The translations under genes were made by a program, and so were the position numbers. A stretch of DNA of 64,000 bases, taken from contig QAMT01000023.1 in assembly GCA_003150755.1 (NCBI GenBank), positions 248,001 to 312,000 of the forward strand. The letters run 5' to 3'. The notes below the pieces were generated by a model that saw nothing but the letters and a program-made list of their open reading frames with translations, searched no databases and was not told the origin of the DNA. Origin of the DNA: Phascolarctobacterium sp. (GTDB lineage: Bacteria > Bacillota > Negativicutes > Acidaminococcales > Acidaminococcaceae). Positions within the stretch are counted from its first letter, which is position 1. Every line of letters begins with the position of its first letter. Positions 17,585 through 25,464 of the stretch are shown in pieces.

Positions 17585-18469
17585 TCAATGTTCTGCTAAA
17601 ATTTTACCATCTGCTACTTTTTGCAAATACTGCCCATATGGTGCTTTACCATAAGCTTTAGCACTTTGCAGTAAATGTTCTTTATCTATCCAACCATTGT
17701 TGTAGGCAATCTCTTCCAATACAGCTATTGGTATGCCTGCTCTGTTCTGTACAGCTTTTACAAATTCAGCTGCTTCATTCAAGCTGTTTACTGTTCCGGT
17801 ATCGAGCCAGGCATATCCGCGCCCAAGCGTAACTACTTTTAGTTCATTATTTGCCAAATAAATTTTGTTTAAATCAGTAATTTCAAGTTCACCGCGTGCT
17901 GATGGTTTTAAAGTTTTTGCGTATTCACAAACTTTGTTATCATAAAAATATAAGCCTGTTACTGCATAATTACTTTTCGGTTTTTCAGGTTTTTCTTCAA
18001 TCGAAATAGCTTTACCATTTTTATCAAACTCAACTACGCCAAAACGTTCCGGGTCATCCACATAATAACCAAATACCGTTGCTCCTTTTGTATTTTGAGC
18101 AGCTTCTTTTAAATGTTTTGTCATACCAGCACCGTAAAAAATATTATCGCCAAGTATCATAGCACAGCTATCGCCGTTAATAAATTCTTCACCCAAAATA
18201 AATGCCTGCGCTAAACCATCCGGAGAAGGCTGTACTTTATAACTTAATTTAAGCCCATATCTTTCACCATTACCTAATAATCTTTCAAAATTCGGTAAAT
18301 CATGCGGAGTAGAAATAATGAGTATTTCTCTAATCCCTGCAAGCATAAGCGTAGATAATGGATAGTAAATCATTGGTTTATCATATATAGGTAATAACTG
18401 TTTACTGGTAACCATCGTCAGCGGATATAAACGTGTACCACTGCCGCCTGCTAAAATTATACCTTTCAT
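17585..18469 (-). CDS. rfbA: Glucose-1-phosphate thymidylyltransferase
   Basis: A 294-residue nucleotidyltransferase forming dTDP-glucose from dTTP and glucose-1-phosphate, the entry to the rhamnose pathway. The N-terminal GGSGTRLYPLT with KQLLPIYDKPMIYYPLS is diagnostic, followed by ILGDNIFYG, VEFDKNGKAISIEEKP and AWLDTGT. It is the first gene of the minus-strand rhamnose operon, divergent from the CgeB-type gene across a 73-bp region that must hold both promoters. Confidence 0.95.
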   Translation of the reverse strand: MKGIILAGGSGTRLYPLTMVTSKQLLPIYDKPMIYYPLSTLMLAGIREILIISTPHDLPNFERLLGNGERYGLKLSYKVQPSPDGLAQAFILGEEFINGDSCAMILGDNIFYGAGMTKHLKEAAQNTKGATVFGYYVDDPERFGVVEFDKNGKAISIEEKPEKPKSNYAVTGLYFYDNKVCEYAKTLKPSARGELEITDLNKIYLANNELKVVTLGRGYAWLDTGTVNSLNEAAEFVKAVQNRAGIPIAVLEEIAYNNGWIDKEHLLQSAKAYGKAPYGQYLQKVADGKILAEH

Positions 18470-18542
18470 TATATATTGCTCCTTTTCAAATTATTACTTT
18501 TGTGATATTGTTAATATATACTATAGAAAAAGGTAAAATATT

Positions 18543-19601
18543 ATGGCTAAAAATTTATTATTTATCGGTACTCCAAGCATCTTATTATATTCTAATTCTA
18601 TAAAAAATTGCTTTAAAATTTTAGGCTTTAATGTTTTTGAGCCTGAATATATCAAATTTAAAGACCAAAATCGTATTAAAAAAATATTTTTTCGTAAATC
18701 TTTTTTAACAAATTTCTTTCATCGTCAAAACATAGCTTATATAGAGGCAGCTAAAAATTTTCATCCTGATTACATTTTTGTTATAAATAACAGTCGAATA
18801 AATGAAGAATTTTTACAATATTGTAATCATAAAAATTTACCAATATTTATGTATTGTATAGACTCTATTAAATGGTGTGATAAAGCATTAGAATATATGC
18901 ATTATTATGATGAAATTTTCTCTTATGAACCTTCTGATGCAAGCATTGAATTTAAACCTAATAAATTTATTAAATTTATACCTTTAGGAGCTGATGGAGA
19001 AATCTATCGACCAACTAATATTATTAATAAAAAATATGATTTATGTTTTGTTGGACGTTTGGATAATCACAGACTTAATATTTTAGAATCTGTAGCTAAA
19101 TATGTTTACAAAAACAACTTAGAATTTATAGTTTTTACCAGCATACAACTTTTTCATATACCAAGCATTTGGCTTTTACCCAAAATTTTTATCAGGCGTT
19201 TAAAATATAATTATAAATATCCTTATCTGATGAAATATATAGTTAACCGCCCTATTATAGGAAAAGAATTAGTCGATTTATATAATAATACTAAAATTTG
19301 TCTTAATATTCATGTTGCAACACATCCAGGAATGCATACAGGCCCAAATCCACGTACTTTTGAACTTCTTGCATGTAAAACATTTGAAATTATTGATTAC
19401 GGACATATCAATAAAACAAAATTAAAATCAAGCGTGGATTTGATTGAGTTTAAAACAGCAAATGATTTAATTAAAAAGATTGATTTTTATTTAAAAAATT
19501 CAGAATTAAGAGAAAAAATATCCAATCAAGGATATATGGCTTGTAAGCAGAATTACGAATTAATTAATTCCGTAAAAGAAATAATTAAATTTATAAAATA
19601 A
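18543..19601 (+). CDS. CgeB-type glycosyltransferase (GT-B)
   Basis: A 352-residue protein of the CgeB/Glyco_trans_1_2 type. The N-terminal half has LLFIGTPSILL and IFVINNSRINEEFL; the C-terminal half has KYDLCFVGRLDNHRLNIL, KICLNIHVATHPGMHTGPNPRTFELLACKTFEIID and a terminal helix. These mark the nucleotide-sugar domain, with the Glu of RTFELLAC. It is the only plus-strand glycosyltransferase of the island and is extremely AT-rich, suggesting separate acquisition. Substrates are unknown. Confidence 0.72.
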   Translation: MAKNLLFIGTPSILLYSNSIKNCFKILGFNVFEPEYIKFKDQNRIKKIFFRKSFLTNFFHRQNIAYIEAAKNFHPDYIFVINNSRINEEFLQYCNHKNLPIFMYCIDSIKWCDKALEYMHYYDEIFSYEPSDASIEFKPNKFIKFIPLGADGEIYRPTNIINKKYDLCFVGRLDNHRLNILESVAKYVYKNNLEFIVFTSIQLFHIPSIWLLPKIFIRRLKYNYKYPYLMKYIVNRPIIGKELVDLYNNTKICLNIHVATHPGMHTGPNPRTFELLACKTFEIIDYGHINKTKLKSSVDLIEFKTANDLIKKIDFYLKNSELREKISNQGYMACKQNYELINSVKEIIKFIK

Positions 19602-19762
19602 CATAAAATTTGCTTGAAACTTACTTGAAACTTATAAGTATATTATTATTGCTTTAGTGTTATTTAATATAAATAAAAAAATATATTGTAATTAATATTA
19701 CTATCCTCTTTTATTATATCATGACTTGATATTTTTATAAATTTTTTTGTATAACGCAAACA

Positions 19763-19800
19763 AAAAACAAGATTGGTAATAATATACCAATCTTGTTTTT
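19763..19800. terminator. Bidirectional intrinsic terminator
   Basis: AAAAACAAGATTGGTA and TACCAATCTTGTTTTT are exact inverted repeats around a short AT loop, giving a 16-bp stem with A/T tails. It terminates the CgeB-type gene from the left and minus-strand transcription from ugd. Confidence 0.85.
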
Positions 19801-19832
19801 AATTGCAAGTAAATTTATATTTTAAATATTTT

Positions 19833-19940
19833 TCATATAATTTTAAATCGTCTAATACTTTCATCTTTTAAAAGTAAAATACATTCTGTTAAATAACGCC
19901 TTAAAGTTAGTTCAAAACTGCCTGATTCATAAACGAACAT
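19833..19940 (-). pseudogene. Possible C-terminal remnant of a degraded gene (35 codons)
   Basis: The frame from ATG 19940 reads MFVYESGSFELTLRRYLTE and ends RRFKII. It is amphipathic and looks like the end of a real protein, but there is no Shine-Dalgarno, an in-frame stop lies just upstream, and the surrounding frames are broken. A strong terminator follows on the same strand. The family is not recognised, and it may be chance. Confidence 0.2.
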
Positions 19941-20174
19941 TTTTTACTATCGTTTTAGTATAAAGATTTTATATAATTTATATCATCAATAAATAAAAAG
20001 CCTGCCTTCAACTATTTTTCGCAATTTCGACCTAAAGTTATATAAAACCTAGATTTATATTTTCGTCGTTAGCACTTCTCCCTAAAAAATATCAGATCAA
20101 TCACTATATTACCAAACCCGCCGAATTTTACAATCTCGCAATTATATAAATTAATTTTTTAATGCAAGCACTCA

Positions 20175-21356
20175 TCAATTATCTCCAAATAAATCTCTTG
20201 TATAAACTTTATTTTCTACGTCAATTAAAGTTTTTTCCATTCTGTTGGCTATAATAACATCTGCTTGCTTTTTAAATTCGTCCAAATTTTTGATTACCTT
20301 AGAATTAAAGAATTTATCATCAGCGAGAGTTGGCTCATAAACAATTACTTCTATACCTTTAGCTTTAATGCGTTTCATAACGCCTTGGATTGAAGATTGC
20401 CTGAAATTATCACTATTAGCTTTCATCGTTAAGCGATAAACACCAACAACTTTTGGTTTTTTCTCTATGATTCTGTCGGCAATAAAATCCTTGCGTGTAC
20501 GGTTAGCCTGTACAATAGCGCCAATTATATTATTAGGCACATCATGATAATTTGCCAAAAGCTGCTTTGTATCCTTAGGCAAACAATAACCCCCGTATCC
20601 AAAAGAAGGATTATTGTAAAAATCACCAATGCGCGGGTCAAGGCATACCCCTTTAATAATCTGTCTGCTGCTCAAGCCTCTAACTTCTGCATAAGTATCA
20701 AGTTCATTAAAAAATGCCACTCTTAATGCAAGATAGGTATTAGCAAAAAGTTTAACAGCTTCTGCCTCTGTTGGATTAGTATATAGTACAGGTATATCTT
20801 TTTTTATTGCAGCTGCTTTTAAAAGTTCAACAAATTCTTTGGCTTTTTCTAATAAAATTTTATCCTCACCAACGCCAGCAATAATACGGGAAGGATATAA
20901 ATTATCATAAAGCGCTTTCCCCTCGCGTAAAAACTCCGGCACAAAAATAATTTTTAAATTCGGATATGCTCTTCTTATACTCTCTGTAAATCCGACAGGT
21001 ACAGTTGATTTTATGACTACTATTGCTTTAGTATTCACTTTTTCAATAATATCTAATACCGCATTTACCGAAGAAGTATCAAAATAATTTTTATTAGGAT
21101 CATAATTTGTTGGTGTTGCAATAATAATAAATTCTGCGTCTTGATATCCAACTTCTGCATCAGTTGTTGCAAATAAATCTAATTTTTTATTCTGTAAATA
21201 ATCCTCTATTTCTTTATCTACAATAGGAGATTTTTTATTATTTATTAAGTCTACTTTAGTTTTGACAATATCAACTGCTGTAACATGATTATGCTGAGCC
21301 AATAAAACTGCATTGGATAACCCTACATATCCTGTACCAGCTACTGCTATTTTCAT
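20175..21356 (-). CDS. ugd: UDP-glucose 6-dehydrogenase
   Basis: A 393-residue enzyme oxidising UDP-glucose to UDP-glucuronate with two NAD+. It is of the short Ugd class. Seen are VAGTGYVGLSNAVLL (Rossmann), IIATPTNYDP, VVIKSTVPVGFTE, FVPEFLREGKALYDN, KLFANTYLALRVAFFNELD and FGYGGYCLPKDTKQ with the nucleophilic Cys. It follows the UDP-glucuronate epimerase by 12 bp. Together they would supply UDP-glucuronate and UDP-galacturonate for the surface polysaccharide. Confidence 0.95.
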   Translation of the reverse strand: MKIAVAGTGYVGLSNAVLLAQHNHVTAVDIVKTKVDLINNKKSPIVDKEIEDYLQNKKLDLFATTDAEVGYQDAEFIIIATPTNYDPNKNYFDTSSVNAVLDIIEKVNTKAIVVIKSTVPVGFTESIRRAYPNLKIIFVPEFLREGKALYDNLYPSRIIAGVGEDKILLEKAKEFVELLKAAAIKKDIPVLYTNPTEAEAVKLFANTYLALRVAFFNELDTYAEVRGLSSRQIIKGVCLDPRIGDFYNNPSFGYGGYCLPKDTKQLLANYHDVPNNIIGAIVQANRTRKDFIADRIIEKKPKVVGVYRLTMKANSDNFRQSSIQGVMKRIKAKGIEVIVYEPTLADDKFFNSKVIKNLDEFKKQADVIIANRMEKTLIDVENKVYTRDLFGDN

Positions 21357-21368
21357 AAAAACATCTCC

Positions 21369-22370
21369 TTACTTATGGTAAAACTCCCTGTACCATTTTA
21401 CAAACTCAGTCAAGCCTTGTTTAATACTTGTCTGTGGTTTAAAGTTAAAATTCTTTTCAAGTTCACTTACATCGGCATAAGTTTGATAGACATCTCCCGG
21501 CTGCATTGGGAGATATTCTTTTTTTGCTTCTATACCAATGATGTTTTCTAATGTTTCAATAAATGTTAAAAGTTTTTCTGGTTTATTATTACCAATATTA
21601 TAAATTTTATACCTATCTCCATTCTCATCTGCTTTGGGCGGACATTGCAAAATATTTTCAATACCAGTTATAATATCGTCAATATAAGTAAAATCCCTTA
21701 ACATATCACCGTTATTAAATATTTTAATCGGTTCACCAGCAAAAATTTTATTGGTAAAGCTAAAATAAGCCATATCCGGCCGTCCATAAGGACCATATAT
21801 AGTAAAAAATCTTAAACCCGTTGCCGGTATTTTATAAAGATGCGCATAGGTAAAAGCCATCAGCTCGTTTGATTTTTTTGTAGCAGCATAAAGACTGATA
21901 GGTCTGTCAACATTATCCTCCACTGAAAAAGGAGTTTTCTGTTGATTTCCATAAACTGATGAACTTGATGCATATACCAAATGTTCAACAGGATTATGTC
22001 GGCACGCTTCCAAAATATTAAAAAAGCCAACAATGTTAGAATCAATATATGCTTTCGGATTTTCTATACTATAACGCACGCCAGCTTGTGCAGCAAGATT
22101 TATAACAATATCTGGTTTATAGGTTTTGAAAACACTGTTAACTGCTTTTTCATCTGCTAAATCAGCTTGAATAAATTTAAAATTATCAAATTTTTTTAAA
22201 ATATCAAGACGCGCTAATTTTAAATTTACATCATAATAATCGTTAATATTATCAAAGCCAATAATTAAAAAACCTTTTTTTAATAATACATTGGATAAAT
22301 GGAATCCAATAAATCCAGCAGCGCCTGTTATTAAAATGCATTTTTGTAAAGCTACTTCTATTTTTTTTAT
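21369..22370 (-). CDS. UDP-glucuronate 4-epimerase-like NAD-dependent epimerase, non-canonical start
   Basis: About 333 residues when read back to the Rossmann motif. CILITGAAGFIGFHLSN, FDNINDYYDVNLK, NLAAQAGVRYSIENP, VYASSSSVYG and SLYAATKKSNELMA (catalytic Tyr-xxx-Lys) match UDP-glucuronate 4-epimerases (GalE superfamily). The first ATG/GTG/TTG in frame is the GTG at 22079, which would cut off the whole NAD-binding motif. The frame is open back to a TAG at 22383-22385 but contains only ATT/ATA candidates. A GGGGGAG Shine-Dalgarno lies at 22383-22377, so I place the start at ATA 22370 (ATT 22376 is the alternative). It may be an unusual start or a mutated gene. Confidence 0.75.
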   Translation of the reverse strand: MKKIEVALQKCILITGAAGFIGFHLSNVLLKKGFLIIGFDNINDYYDVNLKLARLDILKKFDNFKFIQADLADEKAVNSVFKTYKPDIVINLAAQAGVRYSIENPKAYIDSNIVGFFNILEACRHNPVEHLVYASSSSVYGNQQKTPFSVEDNVDRPISLYAATKKSNELMAFTYAHLYKIPATGLRFFTIYGPYGRPDMAYFSFTNKIFAGEPIKIFNNGDMLRDFTYIDDIITGIENILQCPPKADENGDRYKIYNIGNNKPEKLLTFIETLENIIGIEAKKEYLPMQPGDVYQTYADVSELEKNFNFKPQTSIKQGLTEFVKWYREFYHK

Positions 22371-22401
22371 TTTAATCTCCCCCTATTTAATATTCAATAT
22401 T

Positions 22402-23436
22402 TTATTTTTGAACAAACTTGGAATATAAGTATTTAAAATACATTTGTATAGAATATTTATAATTGCCATTTCTAAAATATTCTTTAGCTGCTAATCTCCA
22501 TTCTGTATGATTCTGGGGCATTACATACTCAACATCTTTCCATGGTGATTTTAACGCATACTCTCTCCATAATCTATAATATTGATAAATCCACGTATTT
22601 CTTTTATTTTTTACTTTTGAATTTTCATCCCAAAATTTTGTATAAGCTTTCCAAGGTTTATTCCTACTAGTAAAATGAATAATTTTGACTATTTCTCTCT
22701 CCTTATTAAAACACTCATCACTAACATATATTCTGCAATTATATTCTACGGAAGAAGTAAATAGAGTTTTTCCATCCAATAAAATATTTAATACATCTTG
22801 ATCCATATGTGGAAAATTTTTACTTTTTGCTAATTTCAAAGCTTTTTCGCCAATATCCTCTCTAACATATCTATCAACATCTATAAACATCATACCTGAA
22901 TTAAAATATTGACTATTTATCAAATTTAACCCTTGCAGTCTATCTTCCTTTGCTTTTTTATCTTTTGGTAATTCAAAATCATTAACTACATAAGCAATTT
23001 TATTTTGCAAATCATATGAAAATATTGAAGAAATATCTCCTATGCATAACATATCAACATCTAAATATAACATCTTTTTTATATTACCAATATCTTTTAA
23101 AATATATGGACACAAAAAACGATAATACGATGTTGTATTAATGTCTTTAGTAGCAAACAAATTTTCAACATAAGAATTATCTATAAAATAAAAAATAATA
23201 GGCGTATTAAACTCTATACTTAGTTTATCGAATCTACTTTTTTCATCTTCTGACAACGTACCATTGTAAAATATATGAACTATACCCTTAGCTTTCATAT
23301 TACTAAGCAAGGAATAAACCATTACCCCCCCGCCTTTTGTAACATTCTTATCCATACATATGACAATATTATTAAAATCATTAAAGTTTTTAATCTCAGC
23401 TTTATTTAAAAACAAATAATTTTTTAAATATCTCAT
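22402..23436 (-). CDS. Family 8 glycosyltransferase
   Basis: A 344-residue GT8 enzyme. The start is placed at ATG 23436, which has GGTGA five to six bases upstream; an in-frame ATG at 23448 lacks one. NIVICMDKNVTKGGG, MLYLDVDMLCIGD (DxD), YFNSGMMFIDVDRYV, PHMDQDVLN and HFTSRNKPWK give the family order. The Gly-Gly-Val at about residue 37 is encoded by a run of seven G (23331-23325) in an otherwise very AT-rich gene; deletion of one G gives an immediate TAA. It lies between another GT8 and the epimerase, all on the minus strand. Confidence 0.85.
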   Translation of the reverse strand: MRYLKNYLFLNKAEIKNFNDFNNIVICMDKNVTKGGGVMVYSLLSNMKAKGIVHIFYNGTLSEDEKSRFDKLSIEFNTPIIFYFIDNSYVENLFATKDINTTSYYRFLCPYILKDIGNIKKMLYLDVDMLCIGDISSIFSYDLQNKIAYVVNDFELPKDKKAKEDRLQGLNLINSQYFNSGMMFIDVDRYVREDIGEKALKLAKSKNFPHMDQDVLNILLDGKTLFTSSVEYNCRIYVSDECFNKEREIVKIIHFTSRNKPWKAYTKFWDENSKVKNKRNTWIYQYYRLWREYALKSPWKDVEYVMPQNHTEWRLAAKEYFRNGNYKYSIQMYFKYLYSKFVQK

Positions 23437-23490
23437 TATAATCACCATATATTATTAATAATAATTCAAACAAAATCTAATTTTAAGATT

Positions 23491-24483
23491 TCACAATCCG
23501 AGCTTTAAACGAATTTTAAGAACGGAATACCAAAAAATAGCTTTTAAAGATTTTAAATACCGATGTTCATCATAACATATTTCTGCAATTTTTTTGTAAT
23601 TATGATAATATTGTGGTTTTTTAGGAGGCATTGGATCCGGCATACTTGGCCATTCAGATTTATCTAAATATTCTCTCCATCTTTTATCATCTTCGTTTAA
23701 AACAGATTCCCAAGGTTTATTCCGTCCTGCATAATGTATTAAAATTCCAGTAATATCCATGTGACCGTCCGGATGATGAAACATAGAAGGAATTGATTTA
23801 AAATCTCCATCTAACACCATATTAAAAATATCCTGTGTTTGTCCTTTAAATCTATTAGGGTCTGCTCCTTGATATTCAAAAATTCTTTCTGTAACTTTTT
23901 GTTCAATCCAATTTTTTATATTTATCCATAACATTCCATCCTGGAAATATACACCATTTTTCAATTTTAAGAACTCAACTCTATCAGGCAAATCACAAGC
24001 AACTGCTGCAACTGCTTTCGCACCCATATCTATATTTAAAAAGTTCTTTAATGAACCTATAGCGATCATATCTGCATCCAAATATAAATATCGATCAGTA
24101 TAATCTTTTAAAATCCAAGGCATAACTGTTCGAATATACGTTACTCTTGAAAATCTTTTAACTTTAATATGGAAATTTTGAAAAATTTCCATATTCATGA
24201 CAAACAAATAAATATTGCATTTATATTTTTGAGCAGTTTTTTCTAATTTTTCATAATTATCATTTGTATAATTATCGACAAACACAAAAAAATTCAAATC
24301 CAATTCTTTATTGTTTTCAGCAATTGATGTAATTTCTACACCTAATGCACTAAAAAAATCATTATTGATATTAAATCCTATAAACAATTCTTCTTTCCCG
24401 CTATTTTCGGGTAAATATAAAAATTCGTTTTTTTCTAAATATAATTTATTATTTTGAAAATATTTCGTGTTATAAATACTCAT
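23491..24483 (-). CDS. Family 8 glycosyltransferase
   Basis: A 330-residue GT8 enzyme starting at ATG 24483, chosen because AAAGGA lies nine bases upstream; the longer frame from GTG 24507 would overlap the GT2 gene and include the Shine-Dalgarno. It has FIGFNINNDFFSALGVEI, RYLYLDADMIAIGSL (DxD), DGMLWINIKNWIEQ, TQDIFNMVLDG and LIHYAGRNKPWES. The C-terminal tail (MPPKKPQYYHNYKK onward) is basic and may contact the membrane, as in other LPS GT8 enzymes. Donor sugar unknown. Confidence 0.86.
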   Translation of the reverse strand: MSIYNTKYFQNNKLYLEKNEFLYLPENSGKEELFIGFNINNDFFSALGVEITSIAENNKELDLNFFVFVDNYTNDNYEKLEKTAQKYKCNIYLFVMNMEIFQNFHIKVKRFSRVTYIRTVMPWILKDYTDRYLYLDADMIAIGSLKNFLNIDMGAKAVAAVACDLPDRVEFLKLKNGVYFQDGMLWINIKNWIEQKVTERIFEYQGADPNRFKGQTQDIFNMVLDGDFKSIPSMFHHPDGHMDITGILIHYAGRNKPWESVLNEDDKRWREYLDKSEWPSMPDPMPPKKPQYYHNYKKIAEICYDEHRYLKSLKAIFWYSVLKIRLKLGL

Positions 24484-24503
24484 TATAGCAAATCCTTTCT
24501 TTA

Positions 24504-25427
24504 TCACTTTACTTTTATATGTTTTTTCACTAAATAATATCTTAAGATTAATTTTCTTCTTAAATTTATATTTTTAAAAATAAAACTAACTAATTGTTTA
24601 GAAATTTCAACAGTTCTATATTTATCATTATCACTAATCAAAAAATGATAAAGTTCTATACTTAACTTTTTGTTTAAACCTTTTTTAATAACTTTAGCCA
24701 GTTTTTTATCATTATTCAAGTCATCAATCAATTTTTTTATGCAATAGCAAATATCAAATTTATTAATATTTTTATTTTTACTTATACCATTTCTATTAAT
24801 AAAATAATTATACAAAAAACTATCAATCAGCATTATACGCTCAGCTTTATACAAATACATTCCCGAAACATAATTATCTTCTGCAGCAAACCCTTCTGGA
24901 AATTCAACATTCTGTATAATTTTTCTTTTATATATCCCATTCCAAATAACTTTACAAGTAAACTCAGTAAAATACAAATCAAATATATTTTCAGAAATAA
25001 TAATATTAACTTTATTTGTTTTATGATTTAATTCTCTTTTTACTTTAGTTCCATCAGTTTCAAATACTGCACATTTAATGATATCCAAATCATATTCTAA
25101 TAATTTAGATATCAAAATATCATACATATTTAATTCAAGCCAGTCATCACTGTCAACAAAAGTTATCAATTCACCATTTGCTTTATTAATTCCAATATTT
25201 CTAGCTGCTCCTTGCCCCTTGTTTTCTTGATGAATAACTGTTATACGCTTATCTTTTTTAGCATACTCATCACAAATCTCACCTGAATTATCCGGTGAAC
25301 CATCATCAATTAAAATAATCTCTAAGTTCCTATATGTCTGGTTAATAATAGAATCTAAACAACGATGTAAGTATTTTTCTACTTTATAAACAGGAACAAT
25401 TACAGATAATAATGGCTGATTATTCAC
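24504..25427 (-). CDS. Family 2 glycosyltransferase
   Basis: A 307-residue GT-A glycosyltransferase with the classical N-terminal block SVIVPVYKVEKYLHRCLDSI, IILIDDGSPDNSGEICDEYA, NKGQGAARNIGI and FVDSDDWLEL. The C-terminal region is Lys/Asn-rich and poorly conserved, as usual for capsule and O-antigen enzymes. It is the first of the run GT2-GT8-GT8-epimerase-ugd, 38 bp after the LTA-synthase-like gene. Composition is AT-rich, marking the edge of the variable island against the conserved core operon. Confidence 0.86.
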   Translation of the reverse strand: MNNQPLLSVIVPVYKVEKYLHRCLDSIINQTYRNLEIILIDDGSPDNSGEICDEYAKKDKRITVIHQENKGQGAARNIGINKANGELITFVDSDDWLELNMYDILISKLLEYDLDIIKCAVFETDGTKVKRELNHKTNKVNIIISENIFDLYFTEFTCKVIWNGIYKRKIIQNVEFPEGFAAEDNYVSGMYLYKAERIMLIDSFLYNYFINRNGISKNKNINKFDICYCIKKLIDDLNNDKKLAKVIKKGLNKKLSIELYHFLISDNDKYRTVEISKQLVSFIFKNINLRRKLILRYYLVKKHIKVK

Positions 25428-25464
25428 AAAAAGCTCTCCCTACAATAACTTTATGAATATTTTA

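Larger units (their letters stand above)
19602..20174. other. 573-bp AT-rich gap with terminator and possible gene remnant
   Basis: No full gene is seen. The gap contains a strong bidirectional hairpin (19763-19800) and a short minus-strand reading frame (19833-19940) with a protein-like composition; the rest is stop-rich. Confidence 0.5.

Noticed and set aside
19741..19800. Strong hairpin considered as an attachment site or IS end
   Set aside because: Perfect stem with A and T tails is explained as a bidirectional terminator; no integrase or transposase and no target duplication nearby.
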